Source: RHKX01 sp041393495
Lineage (GTDB): Bacteria; Actinomycetota; Thermoleophilia; Solirubrobacterales; 70-9
Assembly: GCA_041393495.1 (NCBI GenBank)
Contig: JAWKKA010000009.1
Span: 70,344-134,343 of the forward strand
Reading direction: 5' to 3'
DNA: 64,000 nucleotides
Below are positions 16,846 through 24,163 of this stretch, one piece after another. Numbering within the stretch: position 1 is the first letter of the stretch; the number at the start of each line of letters is the position of its first letter. The notes under the pieces are model-generated. The model was not told the DNA's origin, did not search any database, and saw only the letters and a list, made by a program, of their open reading frames with translations. The translations under genes and the position numbers were made by a program.

Positions 16846-17904
16846 TCACCCCAGCCGGGTGACGGCATCATCGGCGGCCGCGGCGAGACGGACGACGTTG
16901 TTGCCGAACTCCTCGAAGCCGGCCTCGGGCTTGCCGTACTGGCCCTTGGCGTAGCGGGAGTAGACGCCCTCGAGGATGATCGCCAGCTTCCAGTAGCCGA
17001 GGGCGATGAAGAAGTCGATCGCGCCGAGGTCGCGGCCGGAGCGCTCCGCGTAGCGGGCGCGGACCTCGTCGCGGGACGGGAACCCGGGCGCCATCGTCGC
17101 CGGCTCGAAGAGCGGCACCATGCCGTCGCCCTCCTCGGCCCAGTAGACGAGCAACAGCCCGACGTCGGCAAGCGGATCGCCGAGCGTGCAGAGCTCCCAA
17201 TCGACCACGGCCGCGACCTCGCCGACGGGGGTGAGGATCATGTTGTCGAGCCGGTAGTCGCCGTGGACGAGGGTCGCCGGCCCCTGCTCGGGAATCCGCT
17301 CGGCAAGCCGCCCGTGGACCTGCTCGACGAGAGGGATCTCGCGCGTCTTCGACCCCTCCCACTGCTTTCCCCAGCGGCGGAGCTGGCGGGCGACGTAGTC
17401 CTCCTTCCTGCCGAGGTCGCCGAGCCCGATCTCGTCGGGGACCTGGGCATGGATCTCGACGAGCGTGTCGATCACCCGCTCGCCGATCGCCCGGCGATCG
17501 GACTCCGAGAACGCCCCGGCGTCCTCGCGGAGCCGCAGGATCGGGCCCTCGACGTAGTCCATCACGTAGAACGGGGCCCCGTTGACCGACTCGTCGGGGC
17601 AGTACCCGGCGATCGGGGCGACCGGCACCGGCGTCGGCGCCAGCGCCGAAACGACCCGGTACTCGCGGCCCATGTCGTGGGCCGAGCCGAGCGCCTTGCC
17701 GAGGGGCGGCCGACGCAGCGCCCACTTGCGGCCGTTGTGGTCGGCGACCGCGTACGTCAGGTTCGAGCGGCCACCGGCGATCCGCTCGTAGCTGAACGGC
17801 CCGACCGCTCCGGCGACGTTCGCCTCCAGCCAGGGTCCGACCTTCGCCGCGTCGATCCCCTCCGGCGCCTCGCTTCCCTCCGGTACCTCGCTCGGCTTGG
17901 CCAC
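16846..17904 (-). CDS. Aminoglycoside phosphotransferase-like kinase (ACAD10/11 N-domain type)
   Basis: The 352-residue protein has the APH/choline-kinase fold: the GGRSNLTYAVAD nucleotide loop, the catalytic LVHGDYRLDNMI motif and the metal-binding VVDWELCTLGDPLADVG motif. Relatives fused to mammalian ACAD10/11 phosphorylate 4-hydroxyacyl-CoA. In actinobacteria stand-alone homologues sit beside FadE-type dehydrogenases, as here. An antibiotic-resistance role is unlikely. The start is GTG 17904. It diverges from the HAD gene with 41 bp between them. Confidence 0.85.
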   Translation of the reverse strand: MAKPSEVPEGSEAPEGIDAAKVGPWLEANVAGAVGPFSYERIAGGRSNLTYAVADHNGRKWALRRPPLGKALGSAHDMGREYRVVSALAPTPVPVAPIAGYCPDESVNGAPFYVMDYVEGPILRLREDAGAFSESDRRAIGERVIDTLVEIHAQVPDEIGLGDLGRKEDYVARQLRRWGKQWEGSKTREIPLVEQVHGRLAERIPEQGPATLVHGDYRLDNMILTPVGEVAAVVDWELCTLGDPLADVGLLLVYWAEEGDGMVPLFEPATMAPGFPSRDEVRARYAERSGRDLGAIDFFIALGYWKLAIILEGVYSRYAKGQYGKPEAGFEEFGNNVVRLAAAADDAVTRLG

Positions 17905-17945
17905 GGGCAGCAGCCTATTGGCGAGGCGAGTGCTATGAGTGCCGC

Positions 17946-18560
17946 ATGGCGGAACCAGCCCGGCGGGGGCTGCTGGTCGACTTCGGCGGCGTCCTGACGA
18001 CGAACATCTGGGACAGCTTCGATCGCTTCTGCGCGGTCGAGGGCCTCGAGCGAGGTGCGGTGCTCGAGCTGTTTCGAAGCGACGGCGAGGCCTTGGCGCT
18101 GCTCCGCGCGCTCGAGCGCGGCGCGATGGCCGATGCTGTGTTCGAGCGCGATTTCGGCGAGATGCTGGGGGTCGAGCCGGAGGGGCTGATCGAGCGGCTG
18201 TTCGGTGGCCTCGCGCCGGAGCCGACGATGATCGAGGCGGTTTGCGCCGCCCGTGCCACCGGGATCCGAACCGGGCTGATCACCAACTCATGGGGGATGG
18301 GGGTCTACGACCGGGCGCCGCTCGAGATCTTCGACGCGACCGTGATCTCCGGCGACGTCGGCCTCCACAAGCCGCAGGCGGAGATCTACGAGCTCGGCGC
18401 CGAGCGGATCGGCGTCGAGCCGCAGGCTTGCGTGTTCGTCGACGACCTGCAGGAGAACGTCGCCGGCGCCGCGGCGGTCGGGATGGCCGCGATCCTCCAC
18501 CGCGAACCGGCAACCACGGTCGCCGAGCTCGAGAACCTGTTCGCAGTCCCGCTGGGGTGA
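17946..18560 (+). CDS. HAD-superfamily hydrolase (epoxide hydrolase N-domain/YihX-like)
   Basis: The 204-residue protein has the HAD motifs: LLVDFGGVLT with the nucleophile Asp followed by F-G (as in the YihX group), ITNSWG as motif II, the lysine in DVGLHKPQAEIY as motif III, and CVFVDDLQENVAGA as motif IV. The FGGVLTTN sequence is typical of the HAD-IA group related to the N-terminal domain of soluble epoxide hydrolase. Probable phosphatase, substrate unknown. ATG 17946. Confidence 0.85.
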   Translation: MAEPARRGLLVDFGGVLTTNIWDSFDRFCAVEGLERGAVLELFRSDGEALALLRALERGAMADAVFERDFGEMLGVEPEGLIERLFGGLAPEPTMIEAVCAARATGIRTGLITNSWGMGVYDRAPLEIFDATVISGDVGLHKPQAEIYELGAERIGVEPQACVFVDDLQENVAGAAAVGMAAILHREPATTVAELENLFAVPLG

Positions 18561-18631
18561 GCGCGGCTCCCTCATCCGCGGGCGATCCGCCGCTCCCCCG
18601 CCCGCCGGGGCGGTCGGCGACTCTCCCCCTC

Positions 18632-18677
18632 CGCTGGGGTGGTCGGCGGCGGATACCCGGCGCTGGGCGCCCCAGCG
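18632..18677. repeat. 46-bp palindromic element, copy A
   Basis: CGCTGGGG at 18632-18639 and CCCCAGCG at 18670-18677 are exact inverted arms, with GGATACCCGGCG in the middle. The element is exactly the same length as copies B and C. It lies 71 bp after the HAD gene and 69 bp before the ATG of the AbiEi-DUF559 gene. Confidence 0.85.
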
Positions 18678-18746
18678 CGCTGGGTGGTGCGGATCCTGCG
18701 GCACCGACGGGGCACGATCGACCCCGCTGGGGTGCTGGTAGGCGAG

Positions 18747-19727
18747 ATGTCGACGTCCCGCACCCCAGCAGCCCTCCGAGTCAACGCGATCGCCTCCCGC
18801 CGACACGGCGTGGTCACTCGCGCCGAGTTGCTCGAAGCCGGCATCCCGCTCTCGACCTCCCGAGACTGGGTCGCCTCGGGACGGATCCATCGCCTCCATC
18901 CCGGCGTCTTCTCAGTCGTTCCACCGTTGCTGTTGAGCGAGGAGGGTCGCTGGCTCGCCGCCGTTCTCGCCTGCGGGCCGGGCGCGGTGCTGAGTCATGG
19001 CGCGGGCGCACAACTGCTCGGAATCCTCCCCCGCCGCGATCGACCCGGCGTCCACGTCTCGCTGATCGACAGGCGAAGGATCCGGCCGGCGGGGATCATC
19101 GTCCACCGCCCCCGCCGTCTCGACCGCCGCGATCTCGAGACGCGACGGCTGATTCCGGTCACGTCGGCAACGAGGACGATCTTCGACCAGGCATCGTCGG
19201 TCCGCCCCGCCGCCCTGCGGGCGCAGTTCGAGCAGGCGGAGTACCTCGAGCTCCTCGACCGCCCAAGGCTGGACGAGCTGCTCGCCGGCGCCACCGGGCG
19301 GCGCGGGCTCGGACATCTCCGCGAGCTCGCCGGGTTCACGCCGCTCCCACTGGGCAGGGTCCGCTCCCGGCTCGAGCGGATCGTCCTGTCGCTGTGCCGG
19401 ACCGAGTCGCTGCCGATGCCCGCCGTCAACGTGCCGCTGCTCGGCTACGAGGTCGACTTCCTCTGGGAGGCTGCCCGACTGGTCGTCGAAGCCGACGGCG
19501 GGCGCCATGTCGGCGGTCGCCGCGAGCGGGACAACGAGCGCGACCTCGCCCTGCACCGCGCCGGCTACCTCGTCCGCCGCTACTCCGAACCGGCGCTCGC
19601 CGACCCCGACGCGGTCGCGAGCGAGCTCCGGACGCTCCTCCTCGAGCGCCTCCCGCGCCCCGAACGGCGTGAGATGGCGAAGCAGCATCGGAAGGACCGA
19701 GGTGAGCAGGCCGCAGTTGGCCGTTGA
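18747..19727 (+). CDS. AbiEi-type winged helix plus DUF559 (Vsr/PD-(D/E)XK-like nuclease) protein
   Basis: The 326-residue protein has an N-terminal AbiEi_4-like winged helix (ASRRHGVVTRAELLEAGI ... RIHRLHPGVFSV), a middle domain, and a C-terminal DUF559 domain. The nuclease-like residues are D237 in YEVDFLW and E248/D250 in LVVEADGGRH, followed by a basic NERDLALHRAGYLVRRYS stretch. This matches the PD-(D/E)XK/Vsr pattern. Such fusions are common in actinobacteria, often annotated as type IV antitoxin-like proteins, yet no partner toxin is next to it. Function and target are unknown. It is flanked by 46-bp palindromes. ATG 18747 starts the conserved part; an earlier in-frame start would run through palindrome A. 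Confidence 0.8.
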   Translation: MSTSRTPAALRVNAIASRRHGVVTRAELLEAGIPLSTSRDWVASGRIHRLHPGVFSVVPPLLLSEEGRWLAAVLACGPGAVLSHGAGAQLLGILPRRDRPGVHVSLIDRRRIRPAGIIVHRPRRLDRRDLETRRLIPVTSATRTIFDQASSVRPAALRAQFEQAEYLELLDRPRLDELLAGATGRRGLGHLRELAGFTPLPLGRVRSRLERIVLSLCRTESLPMPAVNVPLLGYEVDFLWEAARLVVEADGGRHVGGRRERDNERDLALHRAGYLVRRYSEPALADPDAVASELRTLLLERLPRPERREMAKQHRKDRGEQAAVGR

Positions 19728-19753
19728 GAGAGCAGGGACGCGGGGGGCGGCGG

Positions 19754-19799
19754 CGCTGGGGCGCCGAGCGTCGGAATACCGGCGTGACCCGCCCCAGCG
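19754..19799. repeat. 46-bp palindromic element, copy B
   Basis: CGCTGGGGCG at the left and CGCCCCAGCG read on the opposite strand at the right form the arms (outer 8 bp exact: 19754-19761 with 19792-19799). The centre has GGAATACCGGCG. It lies 26 bp after the stop codon of the AbiEi-DUF559 gene. Confidence 0.85.
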
Positions 19800-19800
19800 G

Positions 19801-19885
19801 CGGGGGAAGTCGAGAAGGCGGGGGGGAAGTCGAAGGCGGAGGGAAGTCGAAGGCGGGGGGAAGTCGAGAAGGCGGGGGCCGTTGA
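19801..19885. repeat. G-rich imperfect tandem repeat
   Basis: Four to five units of the form GGGGGAAGTCGA(GA)AGGCG, each about 17-20 bp, with varying G-run length. Variation in G-run length is typical of slippage. The units overlap the right-hand inverted end of the candidate mobile module. Confidence 0.75.
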
Positions 19886-19921
19886 GAAGGCGGGGACGCG
19901 GGGGCGTTGGGGGGCGGCGGG

Positions 19922-19990
19922 AGCCGGAGGTAGCTGGGCGGCGGGAACAGCCGGAGGTAGCTGGGCGGCGGGAACAGCCGGAGGTAGCGG
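19922..19990. repeat. 29-bp tandem repeat, about 2.4 units
   Basis: The unit contains AGCCGGAGGTAGCTGGGCGG followed by CGGGAACA and repeats twice exactly and once partly before diverging at GGTAGCGG. It sits between the G-rich array and the 3' end of the membrane protein gene on the minus strand. Confidence 0.75.
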
Positions 19991-20049
19991 TGCGGCGGGG
20001 TGGGCGCCGCGGCAGTCGGCCGGCGGCAGGAGCGCCGGGCGGGGCCGGT

Positions 20050-21666
20050 TCAGTCGCGAGCGCCGCAGGCCGGCTCGCGACGGAGCAGTCCGTCGAGCGT
20101 CAGCGAGGCCTCGACCTCGATCCGCTGCGGCCCCGCCCCGGCCGGCACGGTCAGCAGCGTCGACTCCTCGCCCCGGGGCTCGAGGCATCCCTCGCCGGAG
20201 GCGATCCGCAGGTACGGCGAGTAGCGCATCCTGATCAGGTAGCTGCCGCCTCCCGGAACCGTGAGCGAGTAGCCGTCCGCGCCGACCGTGTCGAGCCGGA
20301 CCGCCTGCCGGTCGCCGGGCTCGACCTTCCAGAGCACCCAGTGCTCGTTCGACCAGACCTCGTGCAGGTAGGGGAGGTTGGCGCCGCGGATCAGCGCCGC
20401 CTCGTCCTCGGCGCTGAAGTCGAGCTCGGCATCGGGCACCGCGACGTAGTCGACGCCGTGCTCGCGGAGCCAGCGCGCGTAGGCGGGGGCGGTCAGCCGT
20501 CCATCCATGAACAGATCGAGGTCCGGCGATTCCATCTGCCGCAGCCAGCCCCGGGCCAGCGGCACCGATTCGGCCACGTAGGCGGCCTCCCAGCGGCTTC
20601 GCGTCGGCGGGACCTCGACCCGGATCGGCCGGCCCCCGGAGCGATCCTGAAGCTCCGCCACCAGCGGCTCGAAGTAGGCCGGCTCGGTCGCGGGATCCCC
20701 GACCGCCGCCTCGACGTCGCGTAGCGTCGCCGCCCACTGCCACCACAGAAGCGGCGCCGCGAGAAGCAGCAGGACCACCGGCCGACGCCCGTACAGGGCG
20801 AGCGCCATGACCGGGCCGGCGAAGACCGCGCCGAACCGGATCGCGTTGCTGCCGAGCGGCGTCGCGACCAGGAAGGCGGCGATGCCGACGAGCGCGTAGA
20901 GGGCGAACCCGGCCCGCAGCGTCGACTCGCCGACCGGCAGGACCGCGAAGCAGACCGCGCACGCGAGCGGCACCCAGATGAACGAGTCGAGGGTGAACGG
21001 CTGATGGCCCGGGGTCGGGAAGGCGAGCGCGAGGGCGGCCGTCGTCGCGGCGGCGGCAGCGAGCGCGAAGGCGGCGGCACGGTCGCGGGAGCGGCGCGAC
21101 GACGTCGCCAGCGGCTGCAGCCGCGATGCGCACAGGATCGCCGCCGCGGCGAGCGCCGTGAACAGCCCGGCGACCGGGCTCGCGAGCGCTGCGAGGATCG
21201 CCGCCAGGGCGGCCGCCCAGCGGCGGCGGCGCTGCACGGCGAGGGCCGCGAGCAACCCGAACGCGAGGCCGAGCGCGAACGTGATCCGGCCTCCGTAGAG
21301 CGAGACCGTCGCCGCCGCTCCGAACCAGAGGGCGCCGAGCCAGGCGCGATGCCCGTAGGCGCGGACGGCGATCGCCGCGAACGTCGCCGCCGCGGCCACC
21401 GCGCAGAGCGCGCCGAGCAGGGCCGGGCCGAGGAGGGCGCCGAGCGGCGGGTAGAGCAGGCTGTAGCCGGGGACGGTGTGGCCGCTGTACCAGGCGGTGT
21501 TGTAGATGACCCAGCCGTGGTCCTCCCAGAGATCGGCCCGGAACACCTGGGCGGAGAGGTCGAGCGTCGGCGGTTCCCAGAGCAGGTAGGCGACGCTGAG
21601 CAGCGCCGCGAGCCCGGTCGCGAGCGGGATCACGGAGGCGCGCCGGACGGGCGCAGCGACCCCCAC
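20050..21666 (-). CDS. Large polytopic membrane protein, glycosyltransferase-C-like
   Basis: The 538-residue protein has about ten hydrophobic segments in its first 320 residues, an early acidic loop after the first helix (LSAQVFRADLWEDHGW) as in GT-C/GT39-like mannosyltransferases, and a C-terminal extracytoplasmic domain of about 200 residues with YARWLREHGVDYVAVPDAEL. That layout is shared with many unassigned actinobacterial envelope proteins. No catalytic proof. GTG 21666 lies 7 bp after the helicase stop, so the two are probably co-transcribed. Confidence 0.65.
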   Translation of the reverse strand: MGVAAPVRRASVIPLATGLAALLSVAYLLWEPPTLDLSAQVFRADLWEDHGWVIYNTAWYSGHTVPGYSLLYPPLGALLGPALLGALCAVAAAATFAAIAVRAYGHRAWLGALWFGAAATVSLYGGRITFALGLAFGLLAALAVQRRRRWAAALAAILAALASPVAGLFTALAAAAILCASRLQPLATSSRRSRDRAAAFALAAAAATTAALALAFPTPGHQPFTLDSFIWVPLACAVCFAVLPVGESTLRAGFALYALVGIAAFLVATPLGSNAIRFGAVFAGPVMALALYGRRPVVLLLLAAPLLWWQWAATLRDVEAAVGDPATEPAYFEPLVAELQDRSGGRPIRVEVPPTRSRWEAAYVAESVPLARGWLRQMESPDLDLFMDGRLTAPAYARWLREHGVDYVAVPDAELDFSAEDEAALIRGANLPYLHEVWSNEHWVLWKVEPGDRQAVRLDTVGADGYSLTVPGGGSYLIRMRYSPYLRIASGEGCLEPRGEESTLLTVPAGAGPQRIEVEASLTLDGLLRREPACGARD

Positions 21667-21673
21667 GGATCGC

Positions 21674-23168
21674 CTACCCGTTCGCGTACTCGAGCCGGAT
21701 CTGCTTGCCCTTCAGCTTCGTGCCGTCGAGCCGGTCGAGCGCCTTCTCCGCCTGGTCGCCATCGAGGTCCACGAACGTGAACCGCTCGAGGACGCGGATG
21801 TCGTGGATCGACTCGTCGGGGATCACCGCCCCCTCCTCGAGCGCCCAGCGGATGTCGTCGGCCCCGATCCCGCTGCGAGACCCGCGATTGATGAAGAGCT
21901 TGACGTGGCCGTTCGGCGCAGCTTCGCCCCCGGCCGGCGCCACGGCCGCGGCCGGCGCGGCCCCGGCCGACGCATCGGCCCCCGGCGCCTCCGCCCCACG
22001 CTCCCGCTCGCGGCGGCGCTCGTGGCGACGCCGCGGCCGCGGCGCGTGGTCGAGCCGCTCCTCGGGCGGCTCCCACTCGCCGATCGAGGTCCTGACGTCG
22101 CGTTCGATCCGGTCGATCTCGCTGCGCTCCTTCGGCGTCACGAACGTGATCGCCCGCCCGGTCCGACCGACGCGCCCGGTTCGACCGATCCGGTGGACGT
22201 AGATCTCGCTGTTGTTGGGGAGGTCGTAGTTGATGACGTGGGTGACGTGGTCGATGTCGAGGCCGCGGGCGGCGACGTCGGTGGCGACGAGCAGCGGCGA
22301 GCGGTGCTCCTTGAACGAGATCATCACGCCGTCGCGCTGGCCCTGGCTCATGTCGCCGTGCAGCGCCTTCGACTGCAGGCCGCGATCGCGCAGCGCGCGG
22401 TCGAGGCGGGCCGTGCCGATCTTCGTCCGGCAGAAGACGATCGCCTGCTCGGGCCTCGGCCCGCAGCACCTCGACGAGCCGATCGGTCTTGCGCTTCGGC
22501 TCGACCTCGACGAAGGCCTGCTCGATCGCGTCGACCGTGAGCTTCTTCGGCGTGATCGAGATCGTCACCGGGTCGTACATGTAGCTCTCCGCGAGCCGGG
22601 CGATCGGGGGCGGCATCGTCGCGCTGAACAGCATCGTCTGGCGGCCGCTCGGACACATCCGCAGGATCCGCTCGACGTCCTCGATGAAGCCGAGGTCGAG
22701 CATCTCGTCCGCCTCGTCGAGGACCACGTAGCGGGTCCCGGTGAGCACGAGCGCGCCGCGGGAGGTCAGGTCCATCATCCGGCCGACGGTGGCGACGACG
22801 ACGTGCGCGTTGGCGCGGACCCGAGCCGCCTGGTCACGGACCGAGGTGCCGCCGAACACGGCGACGACGTTGACGTCGAGGTGCTCGGCGTAGGAGCGCA
22901 GCGCCTGCGTGACCTGGATGCAGAGCTCGCGGGTCGGGGTCAGGACGACCGCCTGGGTCTCCTCGTCGGAAGGGTCGAGGTACTGGAGCAGCGGCAGCCC
23001 GAACGCTGCCGTCTTGCCGGTGCCGGTCTGGGCCTGACCGATCATGTCGTGGCCGGCGAGCAGCTCCGGGATCGCCCGCTCCTGGATCGGGGAGGGCTCC
23101 TCGTAGCCGAGCTCGTCGAGCGCCCGGCAGATGTCCTCGTTGAGGCCGAGGTCGCGGAAGGAGCTCAC
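21674..23168 (-). CDS. DEAD-box RNA helicase (CsdA/DeaD-like), interrupted by a frame break
   Basis: The first part from ATG 23168 has motif Q (PSPIQERAIP), motif I AQTGTGKT, PTRELC, motif II VLDEADEMLD and SAT. The second part, in another frame, has ARGLDIDHVTHVINYDLP, the HRIGRTGRVGRTGR motif VI and a C-terminal DbpA-like RNA-binding domain (HVKLFINRG ... IRLEYANG). The frame changes at about 22449-22461, where VLRAE should continue into a PEQAIVFCRTK-type segment; one extra or two missing bases explain it. Intact, it would be about 495 residues and unwind RNA duplexes in ribosome assembly or cold stress. The start overlaps the stop of the quinone-reductase gene (ATGA). Confidence 0.85.
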
Positions 23169-24115
23169 CGCGTCGGGTCCAGCAGGAGCTTGCCGTGGGT
23201 CGCGCGACCCTGCAGTGCGGAATGCGCCTCAGCGACGTCCGTGAGTCCGTAGGTGCCACCGATCACGACCTCGAGTTTGCCGGAACTGACGGCGTCGAGC
23301 AGTTCCGCGATCCCCTCCGCGAGCAGGTCGGGGCGCCGGAGCAGGTGGACGATCCAGAATCCGACCACCGCCCGGCTGGTCCGCATCAGCTTCTGGGAGG
23401 CGACCCGGTTCGGCTCCCGGGAGGCGATCCCGAACGTGACCAGGCGCCCGAAGGGGGCGAGCACCGACAGGCAGGCGTCGAAGGCGTCGCCGCCGGACAT
23501 CTCGAGGACGACGTCGACCTGCCTGCCCCCGTTGGCCTCGAGGATCGCCGCCCCGAGGTCGCCCGAGCGCGAATCGACGCCGGCGTCGGCGCCGAGCCGG
23601 AGCGCGAGCTCGCGCTTGGCCGCCGTCGAGGCGAGGGCGATCACCCGGCCGGCGCCGTAGCGCTTGGCGAGCTGGACGGCGAGCGTGCCGGTGCCGCCCC
23701 CGGCGGCCTGGACGACGACGCTCTCACCGGGCTCGATCCGGGCGCTGATCCGCAGCAGCGCCCAGGCGGTCAGCCCCTGCAGCAGGACGGCGGCCCCCTG
23801 CTCGTCGGAGACCCGCTCGGGCAGCGGCACGAGCGTGTCGCGCGCCACCGCGACCTTCTCCGCGTAGCCACCGCTCGGGATCACCGCCGCGACGCGGCGG
23901 CCATCCGGCGTCCGCCCGACGATCTCGCCGCCGGGGATCAGCGGCAGCTCGGCCTTCGCCAGGTACTCGTTCTCGCGCTGATGGGTGTCGGCGAAGTTCA
24001 TCCCGGTTCGCGCGATCTCGACGACGACCTCGTCCGGGCCCGGCTCCGGGTCCGCCACCTCGACGACCTCGAGCACCTCGGGCCCGCCGAACTGCCTGAT
24101 CTGCACGGCTCGCAT
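23165..24115 (-). CDS. Zinc-type alcohol dehydrogenase-like NADPH:quinone oxidoreductase
   Basis: The 316-residue MDR-family protein has the N-terminal GroES-like domain (MRAVQIRQFGGPEVLEV), the LLQGLTAWALL segment, and the nucleotide-binding AAGGGTGTLAVQLAKRYGAG glycine motif. It lacks the zinc-ligand cysteines of true alcohol dehydrogenases, as in quinone oxidoreductase (QOR) members. Its stop overlaps the helicase start by 4 bp, which implies translational coupling. Electron acceptor unknown. Confidence 0.85.
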   Translation of the reverse strand: MRAVQIRQFGGPEVLEVVEVADPEPGPDEVVVEIARTGMNFADTHQRENEYLAKAELPLIPGGEIVGRTPDGRRVAAVIPSGGYAEKVAVARDTLVPLPERVSDEQGAAVLLQGLTAWALLRISARIEPGESVVVQAAGGGTGTLAVQLAKRYGAGRVIALASTAAKRELALRLGADAGVDSRSGDLGAAILEANGGRQVDVVLEMSGGDAFDACLSVLAPFGRLVTFGIASREPNRVASQKLMRTSRAVVGFWIVHLLRRPDLLAEGIAELLDAVSSGKLEVVIGGTYGLTDVAEAHSALQGRATHGKLLLDPTR

Positions 24116-24163
24116 CGGCGCTGGAGTCTGACGACTCGTCGTCGGGACGGGCGCGGCGACCGC

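Larger units (their letters stand above)
18618..19812. mobile_element. Candidate mobile module: AbiEi-DUF559 gene between inverted repeats
   Basis: The left end at 18618-18639 (CGACT, then CTCCCCCT-rich, then CCGCTGGGG) matches the reverse complement of 19792-19812 with one indel and one substitution over about 21 bp. Each end is also the outer part of a 46-bp palindrome. The only gene inside is the AbiEi-DUF559 gene. I saw no clear target-site duplication, and the right end merges into a G-rich tandem array, so the element status is a hypothesis. Confidence 0.35.
19728..20049. other. Intergenic region with palindrome B and G-rich tandem arrays
   Basis: About 320 bp without a gene. It contains palindrome B, an imperfect array of GGGGAAGTCGAGAAGGCG-like units, and a 29-bp array. 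A segment of about 30 bp starting GGCCGTTGAGA appears twice (near 19719 and 19878). Strand purine bias is extreme: the plus strand is nearly all G and A across the first array. Confidence 0.7.
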
